From contig JAHDHL010000011.1 in assembly GCA_020631355.1 (NCBI GenBank), positions 24,531 to 88,530 of the forward strand: 64,000 bases of DNA, read 5' to 3'. The notes beneath the pieces are model-generated. The model searched no databases. It had not been told where the DNA came from and saw only the letters and a list, made by a program, of their open reading frames with translations. Within the stretch, counting starts at the first letter, position 1, and the number at the start of each line of letters is the position of its first letter. Shown here piece after piece: positions 54,356 through 63,183 of the stretch. Made by a program: the position numbers and the translations under genes. Source of the DNA: Saprospiraceae bacterium (GTDB taxonomy: Bacteria > Bacteroidota > Bacteroidia > Chitinophagales > Saprospiraceae).

Positions 54356-55846
54356 TTAATTCATATAATTCGCTTTCATTGTAGCATAATCAGGAACATG
54401 ATTGATATGCCACTTCTTGATGATTTTACCATCTTTCCAAAGTACCACACCCGGATTGGAACGTATGATGGTCTTTAATAGGATATCATCCGCTGTAAAG
54501 AATGGATAAGTCGCCTGTATCTCATGCCTGAATTCGTCAATCTGTTCAGGTGAATATGGTTTCGTGATACCATATACCCAAGCACCATCCTTTTCGGCAG
54601 CTTCCATCAAAGGATTGATTTTCTTGCGATACTTATCTGCATAAGCCTGATTCCAATCATATGTGGTTTTCATGTATTCAGTTTCATTGACACGGTCAAG
54701 CCTCTGTACGATTTGGAAACTATCAGCCTGTCCCTCCACAGCAAGGGTGTCAGAAACAAATAAGCTATCCTTGAAGATGGCCTTTTCTTGTCCCTCTGTA
54801 TATTTCCATTGGTAAGAAACAACCATGACATGGTATCCTGGATGATCTAGGATTTTCTGTGCTACATCGGTCCCGTCTTCCCCGGTTACCAAAAATTCTG
54901 AAATTTTGGTCGTCTTGACTTCCTCTCTGATTTGGTCAACAAACTCCCACTTGGCCTTGAAATCCTCATCATTGAATACCTTAAGGTATTCATCCATCGG
55001 AATGTCCTTAACTTCCTTGGTATCAATATGTTTGACCCTGTAGAATACAGGAGCATTTCCAACTCTTTCTTCCTCATCAGCCTTAACTGCTCTTACATCC
55101 GTACCATTCTTGAACGGACGGAAGTCCTTTACAGGCAATCCTGAATAAGTATTGATATAGCAGAATGCTGTAACGATTACAGCAGAAATCGCCAAAAGGA
55201 TATTACGGATTTTCTTAGTGAAAAGAACGTGTTTCTTAGCATAGATAAGGAGGAATAGAATACCCGGAATCAATAGGAATACATCCTTGAAGAATGACAC
55301 CTTCGGTTCCAATTTGATATAATCACCAAAACAACCGCAATCAGTCACTTTCATATTGGCTTTTTCATAACTGCCCCAATCACCGAAACTGAAGAAGTTC
55401 ACACCCTCGGGGACATAGCCGGTCAGGTAGGTGAAACCAGTGAGGAAGGTAAAGAATATCACCAAGAGCAAGAACAGCCAGGCCGTCAGTTTTCGGGTAT
55501 AACCCAAAATCAGCATTACGCCCAATACGATTTCGAATATGATCATAATGAGGGAAATAAGCAATGCATATTCTCCGAAGAAATCCCAAACAGGAAGTAG
55601 GAAATCAAAGAAATGCGTCTTGAATTCACCAAAGTACTGTTCCATCTTATAGGCGGTTCCCTTAGGGTCAATGGCTTTGACATAACCCGAGAAAATGAAA
55701 AGGGCACCACAGAAATTCTGGAGATAACTGATTCCCCAATTCTCGATTTCAGCCCATTCCGGTTTTTTCTTACTCATAAGGTAATTCAAACCTGTAAGAA
55801 TGATGGCCGTAATGGCAATTCGAATAATTAAACCTAATAGTGTCAT
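54356..55846 (-). CDS. DoxX/MauE-type membrane protein with C-terminal thioredoxin-like domain (BT_3928 family)
   Basis: A 496-residue protein. Several membrane helices (up to ~240) include GALFIFSGYVKAIDPKGTAYKMEQYF, the DoxX/MauE entry motif, and the conserved DCGCFGDYIKL Cys pair. The C-terminal ~230 residues are extracytoplasmic and end in a thioredoxin-like pattern (NPGVVLWKDGKIIKKWHINHVP) without a CxxC. The Bacteroidota family named after BT_3928 has this layout and is regularly encoded beside DUF1599 and folP, exactly as here. A redox role in the envelope is likely but unproven. It is 30 bp downstream of DUF1599, same operon. Confidence 0.85.
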   Translation of the reverse strand: MTLLGLIIRIAITAIILTGLNYLMSKKKPEWAEIENWGISYLQNFCGALFIFSGYVKAIDPKGTAYKMEQYFGEFKTHFFDFLLPVWDFFGEYALLISLIMIIFEIVLGVMLILGYTRKLTAWLFLLLVIFFTFLTGFTYLTGYVPEGVNFFSFGDWGSYEKANMKVTDCGCFGDYIKLEPKVSFFKDVFLLIPGILFLLIYAKKHVLFTKKIRNILLAISAVIVTAFCYINTYSGLPVKDFRPFKNGTDVRAVKADEEERVGNAPVFYRVKHIDTKEVKDIPMDEYLKVFNDEDFKAKWEFVDQIREEVKTTKISEFLVTGEDGTDVAQKILDHPGYHVMVVSYQWKYTEGQEKAIFKDSLFVSDTLAVEGQADSFQIVQRLDRVNETEYMKTTYDWNQAYADKYRKKINPLMEAAEKDGAWVYGITKPYSPEQIDEFRHEIQATYPFFTADDILLKTIIRSNPGVVLWKDGKIIKKWHINHVPDYATMKANYMN

Positions 55847-55876
55847 ATGCTATATCGATTTATGAATATGGTATTC

Positions 55877-56425
55877 TTAGTTAATTTTATGTTCTTCCAA
55901 TCGTATCATGGCAAAAAGCGCATAATTGATGATGTCCATGTAATTCGCATCCAACCCCTCAGAAATAATGGTTTTTCCCTCATTATCCTCAATCTGCTTC
56001 ACACGGAGTAATTTTTGGAGAATCAGATCCGTTATAGAGGAAATTCTCATGTTCCTCCATGCTTCACCATAATCATGATTTTTCTTAATCATGAGTTCGC
56101 GTGTGATACCGATGTGGTGATCATAGAGCTTGGTGGTTTGTTCCAATGGTAATTCCAAGCCCTTTTCACGGGGCATCTCCAATTGAATCATTGCCATTAC
56201 ACTATAATTGACCAGTGCGACATACTCGAATTCGACACTTTCCCCAACCTTATTCTCTCCTGTTTCCTCTATACTTCGGATTCGCTCTGCCTTGATGTAC
56301 AATTGGTCAGTGAGTGAGGTGGACCTCAGAATCCTCCAAGCTGTACCATAATCCTTGGTTTTCTTGAGGAAGATATCCCTGCATACCCCAACTGCAGCAT
56401 CGTATTGTTTCAGTGTCTTTTCCAA
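55877..56425 (-). CDS. DUF1599 family protein
   Basis: A 182-residue protein built from two similar halves: QYDAAVGVCRDIFLKKTKDYGTAWRILRSTSLTDQLYIKAERIR and LYDHHIGITRELMIKKNHDYGEAWRNMRISSITDLILQKLLRVK. Each half has a K(K/N)xDYGxAWR motif, the hallmark of DUF1599. I place the start at the TTG at 56425. The frame is open up to an ATG at 56527, but a good promoter (56442-56474) lies inside that extension, and the family normally starts at '..L.(K)T..QYD'. Function unknown; conserved with the DoxX gene downstream and folP divergently upstream. Confidence 0.8.
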   Translation of the reverse strand: MEKTLKQYDAAVGVCRDIFLKKTKDYGTAWRILRSTSLTDQLYIKAERIRSIEETGENKVGESVEFEYVALVNYSVMAMIQLEMPREKGLELPLEQTTKLYDHHIGITRELMIKKNHDYGEAWRNMRISSITDLILQKLLRVKQIEDNEGKTIISEGLDANYMDIINYALFAMIRLEEHKIN

Positions 56426-56441
56426 ATGATCACTTTTTTGG

Positions 56442-56474
56442 CAAATATAATGATTGGCCACTAGACTTGACAAA
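56442..56474 (-). promoter_or_regulatory. promoter of the DUF1599-DoxX operon
   Basis: On the minus strand TTTG (56474-56471), a 21-bp spacer and TATATTTG (56449-56442) match the Bacteroidota -33/-7 consensus in both elements. The expected start of transcription is near 56436, about ten bases before the TTG start chosen for DUF1599. Confidence 0.65.
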
Positions 56475-56594
56475 AGTATAGTTGGAACTGTTACAATATT
56501 GTTAATAAAACTAAAACATAAGGTCAATATGACTTATGAATCCCTGAATATGTCTTTTGGGAATGATATGGATGTCCGATAAACAATCCTGAAT

Positions 56595-56626
56595 TACATT
56601 TGTCCAAGTAGTTAAAGCTATTTTTG
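56595..56626 (+). promoter_or_regulatory. two candidate -7 boxes directly upstream of folP
   Basis: TACATTTG (56595-56602) and TATTTTTG (56619-56626) both match TAnnTTTG. The first would give a ~20 nt leader. The second lies 4 bp from the ATG and would give a leaderless mRNA, with the TTTG of the first box 16 bp upstream as a possible -33. Confidence 0.45.
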
Positions 56627-56630
56627 CAAT

Positions 56631-57476
56631 ATGGGAAATCATGATTTGATACAATGTAATGGACGACTGCTCGATTTGGGTCAGCCATTGGTGATGGGAG
56701 TCATCAATGCTACTCCCGATTCGTTTTATGATGGAGGCCATCATAATCGGGTAGATACCGCATTGATGAAAGTGGATGAAATGCTAGAAGATGGTGCAAG
56801 TATCATTGATATAGGGGGAATGTCGTCCCGTCCGGGAGCTGAAGTCGTTACGATAGCAGAGGAAAAGCAAAGAGTATTACCCATTATCAGGAAAATCGTC
56901 AAGAAACATACTGATGTCATCATTTCCATAGATACGATTCATGCTGAAGTGGCAAGGGCTGCCATCTCTGAGGGTGCTTCGATAATCAATGATATCTCAG
57001 CGGGAAAGATGGATGAGAGGATGTATCCTACCGTAGCCGAATTGAAAGTACCTTATATCCTCATGCACATGAAAGGAACCCCTAAGGATATGCAGGATGC
57101 TCCACGATATGAAAATATCTTGGATGAGGTGCTGTCCTTTATGATACAAGAGGTGAGTACCCTTAGAAGAATGGGCGTAAAGGATATCATATTGGATACT
57201 GGTTTCGGCTTCGGAAAGACCATTGACCATAATTATGAATTATTATCCCGAATGTCCGATTTCCAAATTCTGGATATTCCGATTCTAGCTGGAATCTCCA
57301 GAAAATCCATGATTTATAAGTATCTGGGGATTACGGCAGACCAAGCACTCAATGGTACAACGGCACTGAACATGGTGGCCTTACAACAAGGAGCTAAGAT
57401 ATTGAGGGTTCATGATGTTCGGGAAGCGGTACAGTGCATCAAATTATTCGACAAATGTGTGGCAATGAAAGGGTAG
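56631..57476 (+). CDS. folP: dihydropteroate synthase
   Basis: A 281-residue TIM-barrel enzyme that joins p-aminobenzoate to dihydropterin diphosphate in folate synthesis. Motifs: VMGVINATPDSFYDGG (pterin-diphosphate loop), DIGGMSSRPGAEVV, ISIDTIHAEVARAAISEGASIINDISAG, ILMHMKGTPKDMQ, DTGFGFGKTIDHNYELL, GISRKSMI and the C-terminal LRVHDVREAVQ. Length is normal. It is transcribed divergently from DUF1599. The diadenylate cyclase gene that often follows folP in Bacteroidota is not here; the next gene is convergent. Confidence 0.95.
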   Translation: MGNHDLIQCNGRLLDLGQPLVMGVINATPDSFYDGGHHNRVDTALMKVDEMLEDGASIIDIGGMSSRPGAEVVTIAEEKQRVLPIIRKIVKKHTDVIISIDTIHAEVARAAISEGASIINDISAGKMDERMYPTVAELKVPYILMHMKGTPKDMQDAPRYENILDEVLSFMIQEVSTLRRMGVKDIILDTGFGFGKTIDHNYELLSRMSDFQILDIPILAGISRKSMIYKYLGITADQALNGTTALNMVALQQGAKILRVHDVREAVQCIKLFDKCVAMKG

Positions 57477-57483
57477 GGAAGCT

Positions 57484-57876
57484 TTACCATTTTCGCTTTT
57501 TATCCTTGAGTTGTTGATGGGCCAACTGATAGGCTCTTGACCTAAGAATATCATCCAGAATAGAACCCGTTTCGGGAGGTATGACGGTGCCACTACTTAG
57601 GGATTCGATATCAGAATAATGGGTCTCGCAGAATGATTGGAATACTTCAAGATTGAAATGGAGTACCTGATTTTCAAATGAAAGTAAGCATTGGTATTCA
57701 ACAAGATAATAATCATCCTGGCCAGCCGGCTTGAGGAGTATCTTGTTCCCATCATTGAGTCTGAATGCTTTCCAATGGGATGGTAAAGATGCTTCTATAT
57801 GGGTATCAAAGAATCTGAGAATGGAATCTATATGGATGGGAACCGTGGAACAGATTCTGTATTTGGGAATTTTCAT
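57484..57876 (-). CDS. small protein of unknown function
   Basis: A 130-residue protein. I use the ATG at 57876, 1 bp after the stop of the upstream gene; the frame runs further upstream but only as a shadow of that gene. It has mixed alpha/beta composition (YRICSTVPIHIDSILRFFDTHIEASLPSHWKAFRLNDG...QDDYYLVEYQCLLSF). It has no signal peptide and a basic C-terminus (QLKDKKRKW). No family is recognised. Translationally linked to the membrane protein before it, and convergent with folP (7 bp gap). Confidence 0.55.
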   Translation of the reverse strand: MKIPKYRICSTVPIHIDSILRFFDTHIEASLPSHWKAFRLNDGNKILLKPAGQDDYYLVEYQCLLSFENQVLHFNLEVFQSFCETHYSDIESLSSGTVIPPETGSILDDILRSRAYQLAHQQLKDKKRKW

Positions 57877-57877
57877 C

Positions 57878-58297
57878 CTATCTCCACTTTTTCCTTCTTT
57901 TCTTATTGCGATAACTGATATTCGGGCTCCTCCTTGCATTCTTGTTTTTGATGGGTAAGAGTCCCTCTCGAAGCAATCCTCCGGATAAGGCACCCAATCC
58001 GCCAAGTAAGGCACCGATGAATGCTGTAATCATCACGAGTGTACCTCCACCACTCAGATTAAGTATCTCTGCTATTTTGCTAGAGAGAATGCCTTCATTG
58101 GCATTGTTGATGCCCATGGTATAGATTCCCCAGACCAATCCGGTTGATAATAATCCGAATAACAAGGATTGCCACCATTTGGCTCCTGTTGCGAATCCGA
58201 CGATGGCAGCCAGTGGTGCAATTCCCCACCAAGGAAGAACAATGGGGGCAAAGTATGCCAATACTGCAACCAACACTAAACCAATGATAAAACGCAT
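57878..58297 (-). CDS. small membrane protein with four hydrophobic helices
   Basis: A 139-residue protein with hydrophobic segments at ~4-20, 25-42, 45-65 and 85-108 (LSGGGTLVMITAFIGALLGGLGALSGGLL), ending in a basic tail (KNKNARRSPNISYRNKKRRKKW). The Gly-rich last helix recalls small channel-like or TMEM14-type proteins, but I cannot name the family. It is directly followed by the gene at 57484. Confidence 0.55.
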   Translation of the reverse strand: MRFIIGLVLVAVLAYFAPIVLPWWGIAPLAAIVGFATGAKWWQSLLFGLLSTGLVWGIYTMGINNANEGILSSKIAEILNLSGGGTLVMITAFIGALLGGLGALSGGLLREGLLPIKNKNARRSPNISYRNKKRRKKWR

Positions 58298-58357
58298 CTC
58301 ATTTCTATTTTCGGAAAGTTAACCATTCTTCGCTTTAACTTCAAATATTCCACTTTT

Positions 58358-59275
58358 CTAGCCCGGCTTCATTCTGGAAAAGATATAACTGACGATACCA
58401 CCTGAAATCAGGTGCCAAATGCCCCACCAGGCTACCATGATTTGCAATCCACCAAGACCATCGAAATAATTGAATGCCAATACTAGTCCGATACCCGTAT
58501 TTTGTATACCTGTTTCGATGGTGATGCTTTTCTTATCATTCAGTGGGACTTTCCAAATGGATGACCATACATATCCAAGTAGAAGAATGGAACCATTATG
58601 TAGTAACGCAATCCAAAAGACGAAATGGAATAAGCGGGAGAATTCTTCCATATTGGCAGCTAATGCCAATATGACCAATAGGAAAAAAATAATGATGGAA
58701 AATATCTTAAGTGGTTTTGATAGTTTGTCAGCCCAATCGGGTTTGAAATAACGGGTAGCCATCCCAGATAACAATGGGACAATCAATAACCAGAAAGTAG
58801 TGATCATCATTCCCCAGAAATCAACCTCTACCTGCGACAATAACGCTGTTACCTTACTGGAGCAACCTGCCCAGAACAAGAAGCTCAATGGAATCATAAA
58901 ACCTGAAACGACAGTGGCGATGGCTGTAAGACTGACAGATAGTGCAATATTCCCCTTGGCCATCAGACTGAAAAAGTTCGATGTGTTTCCTCCGGGACAA
59001 GCAGCGACTAAGAATAGCCCCAATGCAATACTTGCATGTAATGGAATGAATTCAACAATGGCCAAAGTGGCCAATGGCAGTAGCAGGTATTGTGAACTCA
59101 GCCCTACAAGAATACTTTTGGGCCGTTGGAATAACTCCTGGAAATCCTCCATTTTAATTTCCAACGAAACAGCAAACATAACGATAGCAAGTATACCGTT
59201 GATATATGCCAGATTGCTCTCATCAAAATTCAGTATGACTTGATCTAATTCCTCCATGTGGTTGGAAAGATACAA
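58358..59275 (-). CDS. bile acid:sodium symporter (BASS) family transporter
   Basis: A ~305-residue inner-membrane protein with nine to ten hydrophobic helices. The conserved BASS motifs are present: ACPGGNTSNFFSLMAKGN (the first unwound crossing helix) and ITIETGIQNTGIGLVLAF (the second). These form the sodium and substrate site in the family. Members carry bile acids, pantoate or other organic anions with Na+; the substrate here is not deducible. An internal ATG at 59257 is also a possible start. It is 18 bp after the DinB gene, same strand. Confidence 0.88.
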   Translation of the reverse strand: MYLSNHMEELDQVILNFDESNLAYINGILAIVMFAVSLEIKMEDFQELFQRPKSILVGLSSQYLLLPLATLAIVEFIPLHASIALGLFLVAACPGGNTSNFFSLMAKGNIALSVSLTAIATVVSGFMIPLSFLFWAGCSSKVTALLSQVEVDFWGMMITTFWLLIVPLLSGMATRYFKPDWADKLSKPLKIFSIIIFFLLVILALAANMEEFSRLFHFVFWIALLHNGSILLLGYVWSSIWKVPLNDKKSITIETGIQNTGIGLVLAFNYFDGLGGLQIMVAWWGIWHLISGGIVSYIFSRMKPG

Positions 59276-59293
59276 AAAGGTCTTGTGTCGTGC

Positions 59294-59866
59294 TTATTTC
59301 ACACCATCAATAACACTTTTCACCTTATGGGCCTGTATGAGGTGCCTCTTATTGTGATACATCACAAATCGGAGTGTGTCTCCTAATTTGAGTCGAATGA
59401 TTCCTTTCAGAATAGTGATGTTGGTCTTGACTTTGTTTAGGTCCACACTCCTGCATTCTTCCAATAATTGAAGCCATCTCTTTTGTTGCTTGATGAATCT
59501 TTCTAAAGTTCCTTTGGGTAAGGTAGAGGATTTAGGGTCCTTATCCTTGAATGTGGTCATCGTTTTCATTTTGCTCCCATCCTCGGGCGGAAGCATGCTT
59601 TGAGCAAAATAATTACCCAACCAACCCGGTTTGAATGCCTGATTTTCGAATGAACCCGTGGTAGCTTCGAGAATCCTCTTTTCTACCTCAACAAGATAGA
59701 AATCACCATAAAGATTCAGATGTTCGAGACATTCGAGTATGGACCAACTATCAGGTTTGGACTTGAAATTCAGGTCGGCTTCACTCATGGAGTGATATGG
59801 GGCAACATTTTCGATGACATTCTGTACCTCCCCAACTAATTCGTCAATCAATGATTTTTGTAACAT
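59294..59866 (-). CDS. DinB-like four-helix-bundle protein
   Basis: A 190-residue protein starting at the ATG at 59866 (MLQKSLIDELVGEV); the frame upstream has further Met codons but no family similarity. Family features: KPDSWSILECLEHLNLYGDFYL (first His), and VMYHNKRHLIQAHKV (the His pair typical of the metal site). DinB-fold proteins are metal-binding, often thiol-dependent transferases. It is one of two DinB proteins in this minus-strand run. Confidence 0.75.
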   Translation of the reverse strand: MLQKSLIDELVGEVQNVIENVAPYHSMSEADLNFKSKPDSWSILECLEHLNLYGDFYLVEVEKRILEATTGSFENQAFKPGWLGNYFAQSMLPPEDGSKMKTMTTFKDKDPKSSTLPKGTLERFIKQQKRWLQLLEECRSVDLNKVKTNITILKGIIRLKLGDTLRFVMYHNKRHLIQAHKVKSVIDGVK

Positions 59867-59951
59867 ATCTTTTCTTTTGGTTGTTGTTACAAATTTCAAT
59901 GAAATGAAATCGGAATTCATTGATTTCAATCAAGATTTACGATTTAAAGAA

Positions 59952-60386
59952 TCAATAAGTGATGGTTATCTCATTTCCTTGGTAGATATCGCCATTGACA
60001 TCCAAGGTTACACTTTCAATAGGTGCGGGACAATCACAACAATCCCTACCGTTGTCACTTACATCAACAAAGCTGATATCCAACAATCGGATGGTATCAT
60101 TGATTCCTAAGCTGTCATTGCTGATAACCCATGATAAATCCTGTCCAAATGATTCGAATAAATAAGTACAATCTGAGAATTTATATACGGAATTGTTACT
60201 TGGGACATCATTTTCGAAAGCTTCAATTTGCAGATTATCGGTTTCGTTGACATTACAATTCCCATTTCCATCAAGAAAAGTGATGCTGAATTCTGTTCCG
60301 ATACATTCGCAAATGGTATTGCCACAGCAGGAACCCATCATTCCTATAAGTCCTAATCCCAGAACGAAAAGTAATATTTTTCTCAT
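59952..60386 (-). CDS. Cys-rich lipoprotein, function unknown
   Basis: A ~144-residue protein starting at the ATG at 60386; the Met before it (60389) is equally possible. The SPII signal is RKILLFVLGLGLIGMMGSC. The mature part carries CCGNTICECIG near the start and NGRDCCDCPAPIES later, with a beta-rich middle. Possible disulfide or metal-binding envelope protein. No family recognised. It lies between the Crp/Fnr regulator and a DinB gene on the same strand. Confidence 0.55.
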   Translation of the reverse strand: MRKILLFVLGLGLIGMMGSCCGNTICECIGTEFSITFLDGNGNCNVNETDNLQIEAFENDVPSNNSVYKFSDCTYLFESFGQDLSWVISNDSLGINDTIRLLDISFVDVSDNGRDCCDCPAPIESVTLDVNGDIYQGNEITITY

Positions 60387-60445
60387 CATTAAAATCCTTT
60401 TTAATAGAGACATGATGAGAATGAGAAAACGTTGGGTAATATCCC

Positions 60446-60982
60446 TTATTTTCTGATTCTACTAAGTGTTTCAGGCGTCATCCTGAGATAGGATGCAATG
60501 TATTTTGCCGGAATTTCCTGGAATAATCTGGGACTTCGTTCCATGACTCTTTGCAATCGTTCCAAGGGAGAGAAAGTCAGCAAATCAATTTCTCTTTCCA
60601 TTTGTTGGACCATAAGGTTTTCCATCATGTCCTTATATATATTGAGCCATTCCTGTTTCTGTTCGATAAGGGATTTGAACTGGGTTTTCCTCACTGCAAA
60701 AACTTGAGTTTTCCTAATGGCCTGAATATACAATTCTGAAGGTTGGTCGGTGAGGTAGGACGTCAGGGAGGTAATAATGGAACCGCTATAACCGAATCTG
60801 ATGGTTTGTTCCTCATGCTCCGTAATCCGATATACCCTCACAGCTCCTTGTTGTATAAGATAAAAATGATGTTCGATACTACCCGCTTGAATCAGGAACT
60901 CATTTCTTTGCAGATTCATTTCCTCCAGATCGATACTTTCCTGTTGTTGTATGATGTCGAATAAATTGGGATTAGTATTCAT
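60446..60982 (-). CDS. Crp/Fnr family transcription regulator
   Basis: A 178-residue protein. The N-terminal cyclic-nucleotide-binding beta-roll is visible (RNEFLIQAGSIEHHFYLIQQGAVRVYRITEHEEQTIRFGYSGSIITSL), then a dimerisation helix and a short C-terminal winged-helix ending in IPAKYIASYLRMTPETLSRIRK, the usual Bacteroidota form. Whether it binds a cyclic nucleotide is not clear; the canonical RxS phosphate cassette is not obvious. Its start overlaps the end of the CPBP protease gene by 11 bp, so the two are coupled. Confidence 0.85.
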   Translation of the reverse strand: MNTNPNLFDIIQQQESIDLEEMNLQRNEFLIQAGSIEHHFYLIQQGAVRVYRITEHEEQTIRFGYSGSIITSLTSYLTDQPSELYIQAIRKTQVFAVRKTQFKSLIEQKQEWLNIYKDMMENLMVQQMEREIDLLTFSPLERLQRVMERSPRLFQEIPAKYIASYLRMTPETLSRIRK

Positions 60983-62243
60983 CAGCTACTTTATCTTTCA
61001 ATATCCAAATATCAGAACTGTCCCGATGTAGCTTGAATCCTAATCCATACTTAAGCGAAAGAGTATCCCGCATATCCGCGAATTTCTTGGTACTAGGTAG
61101 GCTAAAGTCGAATAATCGCGTGTCATCAATGTCAGTAGTGATGTCTTCCCTCATGAAATTATCCAACCATATCTTGAGGTGCTTGACCTTATAACTGGTC
61201 ATTTCGGTTCGCTTGAAATTCGATTTGCAATTCATTCGTTGTAAGAGACTATCTTGGACTTCATGTTGGGATAACAGATTGGAATCGGATACGATGAGTT
61301 CATAAACGATGTGCTCGCTGATGCCCTTGACCAATTCCACATCATATATTTTTTGTAACTCCTTGAATATGGTATCCCGCCCGTTCTGTCCCTCAAAATG
61401 AGATCGGAAGAATATGTTATACCTATAATTCTTAATGCCTTTGGCCCTTATCTTGAGGGATTCCCTAGGAATATCTTTGAGATCAGAGATGAGGGCATCC
61501 GTAGGCATGGTGAGATAAACCAATGAATCATCACCTACTTTCATCTTTGAGGATGTATTGATATTACTCAAAGGAATTTCTTCCAAGGAAAATGAATAGT
61601 CCTCATTCTGAATATCAGCCTTGGGTAATGCGACATTCATACTGGCGATGACCATTCCAATGAAAAGAAAATTATGCAACATATGAAGCGCACATGCCCA
61701 AAGGAAACCGAATCTGACCCTAAGATACCCCGCTACATTACCCATAACGAATTGGGGTAGCACAAGCAAAGGGGAAAAAGCAAGAATGGTTATGGACAGT
61801 TTGCCATAATTGAAGATATGCGCATAGGCGAATAATATGGATGAAGTATAGAAGATACTCCTGTAGAACCTGTCCCAGTAATTTTTAACCTTATCCTCAT
61901 TGAATAATCCACCTATGATGAGCATAGGAATATTCCTATCATATTGTAATGAGAATCTGAAAATGAGTTCTTCCAAGATGGGTACAAAGATTACTCCGAG
62001 CAGGAACAAAGCCCAAGTAGGAAATCGACTGAGTAGGTCTCCCAATTCATGTTGGCTGGCATCTATGAGTCCGGATTGGATGAGTAAGGAGATACCGGCC
62101 ATGATTACACCCATGAGAAGAATCTCGAAAGCAAAAAGAATGAGGAATGTTTGGGTCCGATGTGCCATACCCTGTCGCTCATCCCTTTCGTCTATCGGAC
62201 GCTTAAGGAATTGTAATAGGTCGACTATGGTATGTTTTATCAT
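60972..62243 (-). CDS. CPBP intramembrane protease with extra extracytoplasmic domain
   Basis: A 423-residue protein. The membrane part (~30-205) holds the Abi/CPBP motifs: EELIFRF (EExxxR), FAYAHIFNY and LHMLHNFLF, the metal-binding active site of Rce1-like glutamic proteases. The C-terminal ~200 residues are soluble, with two alpha/beta segments (RDTIFKELQKIYDVELVKG and DDTRLFDFSLPSTKKFADMRDTLSLKYGLGFKLHRD). The second resembles the DUF3738/TIGR03435 domain seen with BlaR1-like proteins; this is similarity by eye. Its end overlaps the crp gene by 11 bp. A membrane protease coupled to a regulator suggests signalling; that is inference. Confidence 0.82.
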   Translation of the reverse strand: MIKHTIVDLLQFLKRPIDERDERQGMAHRTQTFLILFAFEILLMGVIMAGISLLIQSGLIDASQHELGDLLSRFPTWALFLLGVIFVPILEELIFRFSLQYDRNIPMLIIGGLFNEDKVKNYWDRFYRSIFYTSSILFAYAHIFNYGKLSITILAFSPLLVLPQFVMGNVAGYLRVRFGFLWACALHMLHNFLFIGMVIASMNVALPKADIQNEDYSFSLEEIPLSNINTSSKMKVGDDSLVYLTMPTDALISDLKDIPRESLKIRAKGIKNYRYNIFFRSHFEGQNGRDTIFKELQKIYDVELVKGISEHIVYELIVSDSNLLSQHEVQDSLLQRMNCKSNFKRTEMTSYKVKHLKIWLDNFMREDITTDIDDTRLFDFSLPSTKKFADMRDTLSLKYGLGFKLHRDSSDIWILKDKVADEY

Positions 62244-62309
62244 TTAAATCTTGATTTGTATTTTGGAATCCAGTGGAATCGCATCCTAAGCTATGCTTAG
62301 GGGCGGAGC

Positions 62310-62825
62310 TTATAGATAACGCTCACGGATGACATTGCAATGATGGATTTCATGCCCCACCATTACGAATAGAGCGGCCCTGGCAGACATTCCGTTGCCA
62401 TTGGCATTACCAATTTGGCATAACATCTCCTCGTCCATACTTCGATAGAGACTGATGGTGCAAGCCCGTGTTGCCTTATAGTCATCCAAGAGTTGCTCCA
62501 AAGTCAGTCTGTTGGCCTTGGATGGAACGACATAATCATCTTGTTCATAACCTGAGATGGGAGTCAAATCCTTTCTGGCGATTCTTAGGGCTCTGTAACA
62601 GAATATCCGTTCAGTATCAATGAGGTGTTGGATGATTTCCTTTATGGTCCATTTTCCCTTGTCATATCTATATTCCAATAGGTCTGTAGGTATGGATGAG
62701 AGGAAAGCTACAATATCATCTGCGGATTTCGATAAGGCCCTGGCATATTCCTCATCGGGAGTAAGGTCTAGATATTGCTTGTAATAAGGATGGTATTCCT
62801 TATCGAGTATGTCTGATCTTCTCAT
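62310..62825 (-). CDS. DinB family protein
   Basis: A 171-residue DinB-fold protein: KGKWTIKEIIQHLIDTERIFCYRALRIARKD (first His), and VGHEIHHCNVIRERYL at the end (the second and third His). The compact length and sequence are typical of DinB_2-type metal-dependent proteins in Bacteroidota. A small hairpin (CCTAAGC/GCTTAGG, 62285-62301) lies between it and the CPBP gene but lacks a T-run. Confidence 0.88.
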   Translation of the reverse strand: MRRSDILDKEYHPYYKQYLDLTPDEEYARALSKSADDIVAFLSSIPTDLLEYRYDKGKWTIKEIIQHLIDTERIFCYRALRIARKDLTPISGYEQDDYVVPSKANRLTLEQLLDDYKATRACTISLYRSMDEEMLCQIGNANGNGMSARAALFVMVGHEIHHCNVIRERYL

Positions 62826-62848
62826 TGGTAAGGTGTGTTAGAATATGG

Positions 62849-63178
62849 TTAGGAGAATAATTCATGTATCCATTCTTCTCCTTTCATCAAGGGAAAGAAT
62901 ATGGCATCAAGGTACTGCTTTTTCTTTTTGTGATACCGGATTTTAGCTTCTAATTCGATTTGACTTTCCTCTGGATTAATTGCGTTGACTATTGCTTCCT
63001 TGTATAGTTCGTGCCCATCCGGCATAAGTGTCTCAACGTGGTGTATCTGGTCTTTCCAGTGGATAATATCCCCATTGACCCTTAGGAACATAAATACCAA
63101 AAGGTACACCAAAAATATGGCGATGGGAAAGGAAATGAACGGTAGGATACTTGGTTTTTCTTCTAAATTTTCATTCAT
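62849..63178 (-). CDS. small single-span membrane protein
   Basis: A 109-residue protein with one hydrophobic helix near residues 12-33 (LPFISFPIAIFLVYLLVFMFLRV) and a C-terminal soluble part with a charged helix (EESQIELEAKIRYHKKKKQYLD). No family recognised. It starts 5 bp after the GIDE-domain gene, so it belongs to the same operon and may be its partner. Confidence 0.55.
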   Translation of the reverse strand: MNENLEEKPSILPFISFPIAIFLVYLLVFMFLRVNGDIIHWKDQIHHVETLMPDGHELYKEAIVNAINPEESQIELEAKIRYHKKKKQYLDAIFFPLMKGEEWIHELFS

Positions 63179-63183
63179 CGGAA

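Noticed and set aside
57877..58014. Longer version of the 130-residue protein starting at 58014
   Set aside because: The added 46 residues overlap the upstream membrane protein in another frame and have no independent support; the ATG at 57876 fits the gene junction.
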